Notes under the pieces: generated by a model
Databases searched by the model: none
Told to the model about the DNA's origin: nothing
The model's input: only the letters and a program-made list of their open reading frames with translations
Origin: Streptomyces sp. Mut1
Lineage (GTDB): Bacteria; Actinomycetota; Actinomycetes; Streptomycetales; Streptomycetaceae
NCBI RefSeq assembly: GCF_030719295.1
Contig: NZ_CP120997.1
Span: forward strand, 4,475,501 to 4,539,500
Reading direction: 5' to 3'
DNA length: 64,000 bases
Program-made: the position numbers and the translations under genes
In this document: positions 45,021 to 52,771 of the stretch, piece after piece
Layout: each line of letters starts with the position of its first letter
Position numbering within the stretch: the stretch's first letter is position 1

Positions 45021-45707
45021 GTGCCCACCGCAGACTCCTCCTCCTCCGATTCCACCACCGATCCGGCCGCGATGCGCGAGCAGTACCGTTCCGAGAGCTT
45101 CACCGAGGACGGCCTCGCCCCCGACCCGATGGACCAGTTCGCCCACTGGTTCCGGCAGGTCGCCGCCGGCGGGATGCTCCACGAGCCGAACGCCATGGTG
45201 GTGTCCACGGCGACCCCCGAGGGCCGCCCGTCCTCCCGCACGGTGCTGCTGAAGATGTACGACGCGCGCGGCTTTGTCTTCTTCACGAACTACGAGTCCC
45301 GCAAGGGCCGCGAGCTGGCCGCCAACCCGTACGTCTCGCTGCTCTTCCCCTGGCACCCGCTGGCCCGCCAGGTCATCGTCACCGGCACCGCCTCCCGCGT
45401 CGCCCGCGAGGAGACCGTCGCCTACTTCCGCACCCGCCCGCACGGCTCCCAGCTCGGCGCCTGGGCCAGCGACCAGTCGACGGTGATCGGCGGCCGCGAC
45501 GAGCTGGTCCGGCGCTACGAGGACCTTGCCGCCCGCTACCCCGAGGGTGAGAAGGTCCCGGCGCCCCCGCACTGGGGCGGATTCCGGGTCGTCCCCGACA
45601 CGATCGAATTCTGGCAGGGCCACGAGAACCGGCTCCACGACCGGCTGCGCTACGTCCGCGAGGGCGGCGGGGACGGAAAGTGGCGCGTCGAGCGGCTGTG
45701 CCCGTAA
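45021..45707 (+). CDS. pdxH: Pyridoxamine 5'-phosphate oxidase
   Basis: A 228-residue FMN enzyme that oxidises PNP/PMP to PLP. Motifs: [43 protein letters not shown], a phosphate-binding WASDQS, and the C-terminal signature [19 protein letters not shown] 45021 is chosen, giving about 17 polar residues before the family core at MREQYR; ATG 45072 is an alternative. Convergent with the MNIO gene, 12 bp between stops. Confidence 0.93.
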   Translation: MPTADSSSSDSTTDPAAMREQYRSESFTEDGLAPDPMDQFAHWFRQVAAGGMLHEPNAMVVSTATPEGRPSSRTVLLKMYDARGFVFFTNYESRKGRELAANPYVSLLFPWHPLARQVIVTGTASRVAREETVAYFRTRPHGSQLGAWASDQSTVIGGRDELVRRYEDLAARYPEGEKVPAPPHWGGFRVVPDTIEFWQGHENRLHDRLRYVREGGGDGKWRVERLCP

Positions 45708-45719
45708 CGCCTCACCGGC

Positions 45720-47336
45720 TCACTGCCCGGTGCAGCAGGCGGCCCTCCCGGGCTCGGAGTGCGCGGGGACCGCGTCCGGCAGCTCGACGGCCGGCGGAAG
45801 GGCCTCGGCCGCCTCCTCGTCGGTCTCGAAGCGGCACCCACCGAGGTGCCGCATCGTGACGGGGGTCGCGGCCAGCAGGAGCCGGGGCGCCAGGCATCCG
45901 GTGCGCAGCCCGCTGATCACCCGCTGGACCCGTATCCCGAACTGGGCGGACGCGGCGTCGTCGGGGGCCTGGGCGCACTCGTTCATCCACCGCTCGGCGC
46001 GCAGCAGCTCCGGCCCCACCTGGTCGGACGCGTCCTCGTCCACCAGCTTGTGGAAGGCGGTGTTGACCTTGTCCCACATGGTGGTCTCGGCGCCTGCGAG
46101 GTCGGGCACGAGCCGTTCGAAGAGGCGCATCTCGTCCATGTCCTCGCGGTGCATCAGCCAGCGGCCGGTGAGCGGGTAGTAGCTGCAGATGTTCGTTCCG
46201 TGCAGCCGCAGGCGCTGGGTCCGCTCGTACTCCCAGCGCTCCTGTTCCTGGGCGGCGAAGGTGTCGAGCAGCGGCGCGCCGGCCGCGGCCAGCGTCGTGC
46301 CGCTGACCGGGGCCGCCGCGTGGATGAGGTCGTGGAGCCCGATGGTGGCCTCGCGGGTCCGCCGCCTGGCCTCCTCAAGGGCGGGGAGGGCCGGTGAGGG
46401 CGGGGGAGCGTCTCGCAGCCACGCGGCGACCGAGGCGCGCTCCCGGATGCCGCGAAGGGTGCTGAGCGCCTTGCGCGGGTTGCGGGCCCCGAAGATCTCC
46501 AGGGTGATCGCCCGCAGGTGGGGGGCGTGGCGGACGACCTCGTCGAGCATGTCCAGGCACACCGAGACGATCGGGGCGTCGCCGTGGCTGTCGTCGTACT
46601 GGTAGCCGTGGCGGTGCAGGTCGATGCCGCCCCCGGCCACGTGGATCTCGGTGATGTGGTCCCACGGAAGGCGGTGGAAGTCGCTGGTGGGGGACGCCCC
46701 GCGGGCGATCTGGTAACTGAGTACATGGCCGATGTCCAGGCACATGCCGGCGCCCGTCTCGGTGACGAGGGTGTGGAAGAAGTCGAAGGCGTGCATCGCC
46801 CCGGTGACCATGGTCATCGGGGGGAATTCGGCGTTGAAGGGCACGCCCAGGTGCTCATGGATGTGACGGACGTTGTCGATGGCCACGGCGAGCGTGGCAT
46901 CGGTGACCGGGAACGGCATGAAGTACGGATAGACGTGGCGTTCGCTCATCAGCCAGACACCGAGGTCCTCGGTGACCCAGGGGGCGTCGGCCAGTTCGAC
47001 CAGCCGGCGCAGCTCCGCCAGGTCGCTCCCGGTCACGGCGTGCGGGTAGACCGGGTTGAGGTCGGTGCTGTGGACCAGGACCGTGTGGTCGGTGACGAGG
47101 TCCGGGATGCGCAGATGGCGCCGGCCCTCCGGGGCGCCGCGGCGCTGCTGGACCTCCTTGTAGTTGGCCGGGCCCTGATGCCGGGTGGCGGGTGCCGTGA
47201 CCTCGAAGAAGTCGACGGTGCCGGTCTCCTCGCCGAGGTAGGTCCGGTGCAGGTCCGAGGGGTTCACACCCAGCCCGACGCCGTAGCGCGGCAATGAGGC
47301 GAAGTAGTCGGGGCCAAAGGGCATGGAAGTCACCAT
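45720..47336 (-). CDS. MNIO (DUF692) multinuclear iron oxidative enzyme with extra C-terminal domain
   Basis: A 538-residue protein. The first ~290 residues are the DUF692 TIM barrel: GLGVNPSD at 21, FFEVTAP at 44, VLVHSTDLNP (His89), VTEDLGVW (Glu123), FNAEFPP (Glu170), CLDIGHVLSYQIA (Asp201/His204), TEIHVAGGG (Glu230/His232) and ITLEIFG (Glu280). These match the family's Fe-ligand pattern. MNIO enzymes (MbnB, TglH) modify Cys and other residues of RiPP precursors. The remaining ~248 residues are not seen in typical ~300-residue members and end in CCTGQ. Starts at 47336, 47333 or 47324 are possible. It is co-transcribed 31 bp after the MBL gene, opposite a Cys-containing peptide. Confidence 0.85.
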   Translation of the reverse strand: MVTSMPFGPDYFASLPRYGVGLGVNPSDLHRTYLGEETGTVDFFEVTAPATRHQGPANYKEVQQRRGAPEGRRHLRIPDLVTDHTVLVHSTDLNPVYPHAVTGSDLAELRRLVELADAPWVTEDLGVWLMSERHVYPYFMPFPVTDATLAVAIDNVRHIHEHLGVPFNAEFPPMTMVTGAMHAFDFFHTLVTETGAGMCLDIGHVLSYQIARGASPTSDFHRLPWDHITEIHVAGGGIDLHRHGYQYDDSHGDAPIVSVCLDMLDEVVRHAPHLRAITLEIFGARNPRKALSTLRGIRERASVAAWLRDAPPPSPALPALEEARRRTREATIGLHDLIHAAAPVSGTTLAAAGAPLLDTFAAQEQERWEYERTQRLRLHGTNICSYYPLTGRWLMHREDMDEMRLFERLVPDLAGAETTMWDKVNTAFHKLVDEDASDQVGPELLRAERWMNECAQAPDDAASAQFGIRVQRVISGLRTGCLAPRLLLAATPVTMRHLGGCRFETDEEAAEALPPAVELPDAVPAHSEPGRAACCTGQ

Positions 47337-47367
47337 TCCGGTTTCGGGGCGGGGCGGTCGGGCGCGG

Positions 47368-49080
47368 TCAGGCGCGGTAGTCGGGGCGCCAGGCCATGGC
47401 CTGGCTGGGATACCAGTGGTGCTCGATGCAGTAGGGCGCGAAATCCATCAGGCGGGCGTAGAAGCGCTCGTAGTCGGCGCGCCGCAAGCCGTGCCGGTCG
47501 CACAACTGGTCGATGGTCAGGCTTCCGTTGGCCCGGTCGATGGCGCGCCCCAGCAGGGCATCGGTGTCCTTGAGGACGAGGACCGCCGACCGCAGGCGTC
47601 CCTGGTCGCGGGTGAGGCGGTGCAGGGCGAGCGGTGCGGAGGGCGAGTCGTCCCCGGGCCCCGCCGCGGTGTCGAAGGGGCCGAAGGCCGGGTGGAAGCG
47701 CGGATGCACATGGCGTGCCGAGCGGACGTCGGCGGCGATCTGGCGGCCGGTCCACTCCTTGGTCCCGGCGCTGTCGAAACCGTGCGGGAGGGCGGCCCGC
47801 TTACGGGCGTGGAGCTGCTGCAACCGGCCCGAGTACTCCAGCCGGCAGCGCCACAGCGCGGTGGCGTCGGACCGGACCTGGGCGGCCAGCCAGGTGTACA
47901 GGGCCTGTGCGTAGTCCGTCTCGGTCATCGCGTCGCCGAGCAGCCAGAGACTGTCCAGGACGATGCGGCCGGTCTCGGCGCCCTCGGAGACCAGATACCG
48001 GGTGGTGGTGGGGAACCAGCGCAGAACGGGCGCGGTGAGGCGGCCGTCCGGTACGGCGGCGATCGCGTCGGACAGGACGGTGTCCCCGTCGGGCATCAGC
48101 TCTTCGATACGGGCCCGGCACTCGCTCCAGGCGTCGCGCCAGGCCTCGTGGCTCATCGTCCGGACGAGCCCGAAGTAGTGCCGGTCGCGGATGTGGATGT
48201 CCAGGAGGAGCGACCAGAGCCGGCCGAGGGCCGTCTCGACCTCGGCCGCCCCGGTGCCGGTGCCCTCGCGGTGATCCGTGATCGCGGTACCGGGCCCGAG
48301 GGGCGCGTCGTCCAGGACGAAGCTCTGGCCGTCGTCCAGAGGGATCAGGTGGGTGCCGTCCGGCAGGCCGGCCGTCAGGTTCCGGTCCCGGAACAGCGCT
48401 TCGTTGTGCGGGAACCAGGGCGCGTCGACGGCCGAGACGCCGCGGCGCTGCCCCTCGTTGATCCCGAGCGGCACCATCGCCTGCGGCCGCAGGATCCCGG
48501 CGGCCTCCAGCCAGGTGCCCGGCGACATCTGATTGCGCAGGTTCTCGTAGTTCAGGCTGCAGTTGAGCGGCAGCAGCGCCAGCCGGATCGGCCCTTCGGC
48601 GCTCAGCCGCTCGAATGTGCCGAAATCCTCCAGCGTGTCCGCGCCGTGCAGGATTCGGTTCTTTCCGTCACTGATCAGCAGCGACTGCTGCGCAATTCCC
48701 TCGATCGAATCGGGTGCGGATATCGAGGTGATGCGCAGCCCCGCCAGGGAGACGGACTCGTCCGCCTTCAGCTCGATCACATTCCGAAACCCGTGCTCGG
48801 CAAGCTCGTCAGCCATCGGGTATGCGCTTCGACGGTCTCGCGCGGGAATGACGACAGGGATATTCCTGTCGAAATGAAGCAGCGTGGGGGGATGGAAGTG
48901 GTCGCAATGGGAATGGGTGATGACGATGGCGTCGACATCGCTCAGCAGCCCGCTCGCGAGCCGGTTCCTGCCACGCGGACTCCACAGGTTCCCGAAGTAG
49001 TCCAGTGCGGGATCGACGGCCAGCCGCCCCGCCGCGGTCTCGAAGACGAAGCAGGTGTGCTGAACCCGGGTGATCTGCAT
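47368..49080 (-). CDS. Metallo-beta-lactamase-fold protein with long C-terminal extension
   Basis: A 570-residue protein. Residues 1-230 are an MBL fold: QHTCFVFETAAGRLAVDPALD and the metal motif THSHCDHFHP (His56, His58, Asp60, His61), then ILHGADT. The rest (about 340 residues) is unassigned; near the end, RANGSLTIDQLCDRHGLRRA and the following helices look like a small winged-helix or PqqD-like element. It could hydrolyse or trim the peptide or a metabolite; this is a guess. No ribosome site is seen before ATG 49080. First gene of the leftward operon. Confidence 0.8.
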   Translation of the reverse strand: MQITRVQHTCFVFETAAGRLAVDPALDYFGNLWSPRGRNRLASGLLSDVDAIVITHSHCDHFHPPTLLHFDRNIPVVIPARDRRSAYPMADELAEHGFRNVIELKADESVSLAGLRITSISAPDSIEGIAQQSLLISDGKNRILHGADTLEDFGTFERLSAEGPIRLALLPLNCSLNYENLRNQMSPGTWLEAAGILRPQAMVPLGINEGQRRGVSAVDAPWFPHNEALFRDRNLTAGLPDGTHLIPLDDGQSFVLDDAPLGPGTAITDHREGTGTGAAEVETALGRLWSLLLDIHIRDRHYFGLVRTMSHEAWRDAWSECRARIEELMPDGDTVLSDAIAAVPDGRLTAPVLRWFPTTTRYLVSEGAETGRIVLDSLWLLGDAMTETDYAQALYTWLAAQVRSDATALWRCRLEYSGRLQQLHARKRAALPHGFDSAGTKEWTGRQIAADVRSARHVHPRFHPAFGPFDTAAGPGDDSPSAPLALHRLTRDQGRLRSAVLVLKDTDALLGRAIDRANGSLTIDQLCDRHGLRRADYERFYARLMDFAPYCIEHHWYPSQAMAWRPDYRA

Positions 49081-49117
49081 GGCCAGTGATTCTCACGCAC
49101 CTTCTCCATCGGGGACA

Positions 49118-49135
49118 GTCCCCGAAAACGGGGAC
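49118..49135. promoter_or_regulatory. 18-bp palindrome in the divergent RiPP promoter region
   Basis: GTCCCCG-AAAA-CGGGGAC is a perfect inverted repeat 38 bp before the MBL start. A second overlapping feature is the direct repeat GGGGACAG at 49111 and 49130. It is a candidate operator for the cluster's LuxR-type regulator. Confidence 0.5.
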
Positions 49136-49189
49136 AGCGGGAATTGCCCCGAGCCATTGACCCGGCTTCCGGACGGGTGGTCCCATGTG

Positions 49190-49214
49190 GCTCGCCGATC
49201 GCCGATCGGTGAGC
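49190..49214. promoter_or_regulatory. 25-bp palindrome upstream of the precursor gene
   Basis: The near-perfect palindrome GCTCGCCGATCG-C-CGATCGGTGAGC has one mismatched pair. It lies 44 bp before the precursor start and 33 bp after a possible -35 TTGACC (49157). Its position suits an operator controlling the rightward genes. Confidence 0.55.
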
Positions 49215-49220
49215 AAAAAT

Positions 49221-49238
49221 GCCACCCCTGTGGGTGGC
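49221..49238 (+). promoter_or_regulatory. Hairpin in the 5' leader of the precursor gene
   Basis: GCCACCC-CTGT-GGGTGGC forms a 7-bp stem ending 19 bp before the precursor ATG, just before its GGGAG ribosome site. It may stabilise or regulate the mRNA. Confidence 0.4.
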
Positions 49239-49257
49239 CCTATTCAGGGAGAATTCA

Positions 49258-49371
49258 ATGGAGCAGGCGCCCAAGGCAGTCGACACGGACAACTCCGAGA
49301 TCCTCGTCGAGGAGATCGAGCACTTCGAGACCGAGATGGACTTCAAGCCGGCGAACTCCCGCTGCCAGTAA
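49258..49371 (+). CDS. Candidate RiPP precursor peptide (37 residues)
   Basis: ATG 49258 follows GGGAG at six bases. The 37-residue product begins MEQAPKAVDTDNSEILVEEI, continues with an acidic amphipathic stretch (EHFETEMDF) and ends KPANSRCQ. An acidic helical leader with EILVEEIE, then a short C-terminal tail with one Ser (34) and one Cys (36), is the layout of precursors for YcaO and MNIO enzymes, both encoded in adjacent genes. The gene is the first of the rightward operon, and a hairpin follows it. It is below the size many gene finders report. Confidence 0.78.
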   Translation: MEQAPKAVDTDNSEILVEEIEHFETEMDFKPANSRCQ

Positions 49372-49388
49372 CCGCCGGTCGGCCCGGA

Positions 49389-49427
49389 GCCCGCTGCCAC
49401 GGCCCTGAGCCGGGCGGAGCAGCGGGC
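49389..49427 (+). terminator. Hairpin between precursor and modification genes (possible attenuator)
   Basis: GCCCGCTGC pairs perfectly with GCAGCGGGC across a 21-base loop, 18 bp after the precursor stop. Partial terminators after a precursor gene are common in RiPP operons and keep peptide levels above enzyme levels. Confidence 0.5.
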
Positions 49428-49465
49428 CCTCGGCTCCCCGCACCCCTCACCCCCAGGGACGACTT

Positions 49466-51325
49466 GTGAAGCAGCACGATGTGGTCGGGTACGCGCCGGG
49501 CGTCCTGGTGACCGCCGACGGCGAGCGGCTGACGTTCGAGGCCCGGCATCTGCGTCTGCGCGCACACATCTCCGACCGGCGCACCCGCACGTGCCTGCTG
49601 GACATGGCCGAGCGACCGGTGCCGCGCGACGACGTCGCCGTCACCACCCTGGCGTTCCTGCTGCGGCACGGTCTCGTGACGACCGCCGCCCACCCGCCGC
49701 ACCTCCAGGGCCTTCGCGCGCACGCGGAGGCGTCGATGCCGCTGAACCAGGGCCTCGCGTATACGCCGCAGGACCTCGCGGAGTACGTACGGCGGGCCCG
49801 CCTGGCCCGGTTCCTGCCCGGTACGGCGTCCGGGACGAGCGATCTGCCCCTGGCGCTGAGGCGCCGCCCGAGTTTCGCCCCGTTCGACGGCCCCCGGGCC
49901 GCACCGGTGGACGAGGCCGCGGTCCTCGCGGTCATGCGGACGCTCCACGACCCCGAGACCCGGCTGTACCCGTCGGCCGGCGCCCTGTACCCCGTACGTC
50001 TGATCGCCGAACAGGCGGAGCCCGACCGCTCCTCGTTCACCCGGTTCGACCCCTCGTCCGGGACCTTCCGGACACGGAGCCGGGCCCGGAGCACCGAGGA
50101 GCGGGACGCCCTCAAGCTCGACCCGACCCTCTCCGCGGTCCCCACCCGCTTCTGGCTGGTCGCCGACCTGCGGGACGTCACGGCGAAGTACGGGCCACGC
50201 GGCTACCGGTACGCGCTCATCGAGGGCGGGCACACCGGTCAGGCCCTCATCCAGGTGCTCCAGCACGCGGGCATCGACGCCCGCCCGTTCGGCGGATTCG
50301 ACGACGCCGAGGTCACCCGGCATCTGGGCCTGCCCGAGGGATGGGCACCGGTCTGCGCCGTGGGGGCGATACCCCGCCCCGGCACGGCGGACTTCCTCGA
50401 AGCGGAGGAACTGCGTTCCATCCTGGTCAACGGGACGCCCCTCTACTACGCCACCGCTTTCGGGGCGAAGGTGAAGGGAAACGTGCGCGAGTGCGGTTTC
50501 GGCTTCGACACCACCGCCGACGCGGCCCGGTTGCGCGCCCGGGGCGAGCTGGCCGAACGACTCGCCCTGGTCCGCTCCCGCGACGTACTGGGCAACAGCA
50601 ACGGCATGGCCGCCCACACCCGGTTCGACGCCGCCGCCGAGGCCGCCGTCCTGGAGCTCTACGAGCGGCACTGCTACATGCGCACCTGGTTCACGGCGGT
50701 GTCCCCGGCACGGCTGACCCTGCCGGACACCCCGCTGGCCCGTTCCGTGCGCAGCCTGTGCCGCGCGGCGGGCGTACGGCTGACGCTGGTGGACATCGCC
50801 GACCCCGCCTACGGGGTCGCCGCGGTGATGGTGGTCGTCCACAGCGACGCCCATGGCGGCGTGGTCACTTCGTCCGGCGCCGGCACGGAGGAGCCCGTGG
50901 CCGCCGAACGCGCGCTGCGAGAGATCGCCAAGGCCCTGTTCTACCGGCGTGTGCTGCTCAAGGCACCGGTGTTCGCCCCGGCCGACCCGCTGTCCGCGCC
51001 GGTCACCGAACCCTGGGAGCACGAGGCGTACTTCGCGCACGAGGACGTCCCCGTCGGTCTGACCCGGTTCCTGACGGACGGAGCCGGACCGCGGGACCTG
51101 GCCGCCGCCTCCGCCCCGCTCGCCGGCCTGAACCGGGCGGTCACGGTGCGGGACCTGTCGGAGCAGGGCCCCGACGAGGCCGCGTGGAAGATCGCCCGCG
51201 CCACCTCCGAGGAGTTGCTGACCGTCGACTTCGGCAGCCCCTCCCTCGCGTTCCGCGAACGGATCAGGACAACGCTCGGCGACGGGATCGACATCGACGC
51301 CCGCTGGCCCCACCCCCTCGGATAA
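49466..51325 (+). CDS. SagB-type dehydrogenase / YcaO fusion
   Basis: A 619-residue fusion. Residues 1-90 may be a small winged-helix, possibly leader-binding. About 100-310 is a SagB/ThcOx-like FMN nitroreductase domain (RLYPSAGALYPVRLI, RYALIEGGHTGQALIQVL, WAPVCAVGAIPRP). About 325-619 is a YcaO domain (GFGFDTTADAARLRARGELA..., SNGMAAHTRFDAAAEAAVLE with LYERH, then ERALREIAKALF). YcaO uses ATP to make azolines or thioamides from Cys/Ser/Thr; SagB oxidises azolines to azoles. No separate E1/ocin partner is seen. GTG 49466 has AGGGA upstream. The adjacent precursor with Cys36/Ser34 is the likely substrate. Confidence 0.85.
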   Translation: MKQHDVVGYAPGVLVTADGERLTFEARHLRLRAHISDRRTRTCLLDMAERPVPRDDVAVTTLAFLLRHGLVTTAAHPPHLQGLRAHAEASMPLNQGLAYTPQDLAEYVRRARLARFLPGTASGTSDLPLALRRRPSFAPFDGPRAAPVDEAAVLAVMRTLHDPETRLYPSAGALYPVRLIAEQAEPDRSSFTRFDPSSGTFRTRSRARSTEERDALKLDPTLSAVPTRFWLVADLRDVTAKYGPRGYRYALIEGGHTGQALIQVLQHAGIDARPFGGFDDAEVTRHLGLPEGWAPVCAVGAIPRPGTADFLEAEELRSILVNGTPLYYATAFGAKVKGNVRECGFGFDTTADAARLRARGELAERLALVRSRDVLGNSNGMAAHTRFDAAAEAAVLELYERHCYMRTWFTAVSPARLTLPDTPLARSVRSLCRAAGVRLTLVDIADPAYGVAAVMVVVHSDAHGGVVTSSGAGTEEPVAAERALREIAKALFYRRVLLKAPVFAPADPLSAPVTEPWEHEAYFAHEDVPVGLTRFLTDGAGPRDLAAASAPLAGLNRAVTVRDLSEQGPDEAAWKIARATSEELLTVDFGSPSLAFRERIRTTLGDGIDIDARWPHPLG

Positions 51326-51390
51326 CCTCACAGCCGCCCCGCCCGACGGCTCGAAATCCCCACCGTTCCCGGATCAATAGGACCCCCCGG

Positions 51391-52755
51391 ATGACGCAAG
51401 CCCGTGCCCGAACCCTGCTCCGCGACCGCCGCTACCGCACGTTCTGGCTCGGCCAGGTCACCAGCACGCTGGGCAACCAGCTGACCATCGTCGTGCTCCC
51501 GGCGCTGGTGGTGCCCAGCAGGGGACCGGGCATGTTCGGACTGCTGCTCGCCGTCGAGTCCGTGGTCATGGGGGTACTGCTCCTCGTCGGGGGGGTCGTC
51601 GCCGACCGCTACTCCCGCAGTGTCGTCATGGCGATATCCGACGTCTTCCGCCTCGTCGGAGTCGGCGGATTCCTGCTCTTCGCCTCCCGGGGCCCGCTGC
51701 TCCCGCTGCTCCTCGCCGCGGCGCTGACCGGCGCCGGCGCGGCCCTGTACGAGCCCGCTCACCGCGCCGCGCTGGCCCAGGTGGTCGAAGAGGACCTGCG
51801 GCAGCAGGCCAACGCCTTCGACAGCGCCACCAAGCGGGTGGGCGGGCTGGTCGGGTCGCTGCTGGCCGGCCTGCTCCTCGCGAACATCTCACCGCCGCGC
51901 ACGCTCCTGGTCGACCTGGCGACGATCGCGATCAGCCTGGTGACGCTGGTGTGGCTGCGGCTGCCCCGCGTACAACCCGCTCCGGAGGAGGAGCAGGAGG
52001 AGCAGGGGCTCGCCGCGGTGTTCGCCGAGGCGAAGGCCGGGCTGGCGGAGGTCCGGCGCCGTCCGTGGGTGTCGGCGGTGATGCTGCAAGGCACGGCCCA
52101 GGTGTTCTTCCTCTTCGGCCCCAACTACGTCCTGGTGCCGATGGTCAGTCAGCAGCGGTACGGAATCGAGGCGTTCGGCTGGGTGAGCGCGGCCACGTTC
52201 GTCGGCTCGGTGCTCGGCTCCATGGCCGGTTCCAAGGTCACCTCCAAGCGCCCCGGCCTGTGGGCCATGAACGCGCTGACGCCGTGTCTGCTGACGCCGG
52301 TATGCCTGATGGTCGATGTCCCGCTGTGGCTGTTCTGCGCGGCCATGGCGGTCGGCTCGGTCGGCGTCGGCTGCTTCATGGTCCTCTGGTACACCGCGTT
52401 GCAGAACGAGTTCCCCGAAGAGGTCCAGGGCCGCGTCTTCGCCCTGGAGGCCCTGGCGAGCTTCGGTCTGCAGCCCATCGCGCTGGCGACCGCGCCCGCG
52501 CTGGTCGCCCTGATGGGCATCACACCGTTCGCGGTCCTGGCCGTGATCGTCCTGCTGATATCCACCTATGCTGTGCTCATCGTGCCCGGGACCGTACGCC
52601 TCGCCTCGCCGCCGAAGCCGAGTTCGGGGCCGAAGCCGGAGCCGAAGCCGGAACCGAAGGCGCCTGGGCGGGAGCCCGAGGAGGCACTTGAGCAGGAGCG
52701 CGAGCGGGAGACCGCGGACCGCCTCGACCAGCGGTCCGGGAACGTGACTTCGTGA
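51391..52755 (+). CDS. MFS exporter
   Basis: A 454-residue major-facilitator protein with about 12 hydrophobic segments, beginning FWLGQVTSTLGNQLTIVVLP and including GGVVADRYSRSVVMAISD (motif A). This is the DHA3-like subgroup with macrolide and peptide exporters. The cytoplasmic tail is Lys/Pro/Glu-rich (repeats of PKPEPKPEPK). It is predicted to export the cluster product. Confidence 0.88.
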   Translation: MTQARARTLLRDRRYRTFWLGQVTSTLGNQLTIVVLPALVVPSRGPGMFGLLLAVESVVMGVLLLVGGVVADRYSRSVVMAISDVFRLVGVGGFLLFASRGPLLPLLLAAALTGAGAALYEPAHRAALAQVVEEDLRQQANAFDSATKRVGGLVGSLLAGLLLANISPPRTLLVDLATIAISLVTLVWLRLPRVQPAPEEEQEEQGLAAVFAEAKAGLAEVRRRPWVSAVMLQGTAQVFFLFGPNYVLVPMVSQQRYGIEAFGWVSAATFVGSVLGSMAGSKVTSKRPGLWAMNALTPCLLTPVCLMVDVPLWLFCAAMAVGSVGVGCFMVLWYTALQNEFPEEVQGRVFALEALASFGLQPIALATAPALVALMGITPFAVLAVIVLLISTYAVLIVPGTVRLASPPKPSSGPKPEPKPEPKAPGREPEEALEQERERETADRLDQRSGNVTS

Positions 52756-52771
52756 GGAGTGGTTCAGGCTC

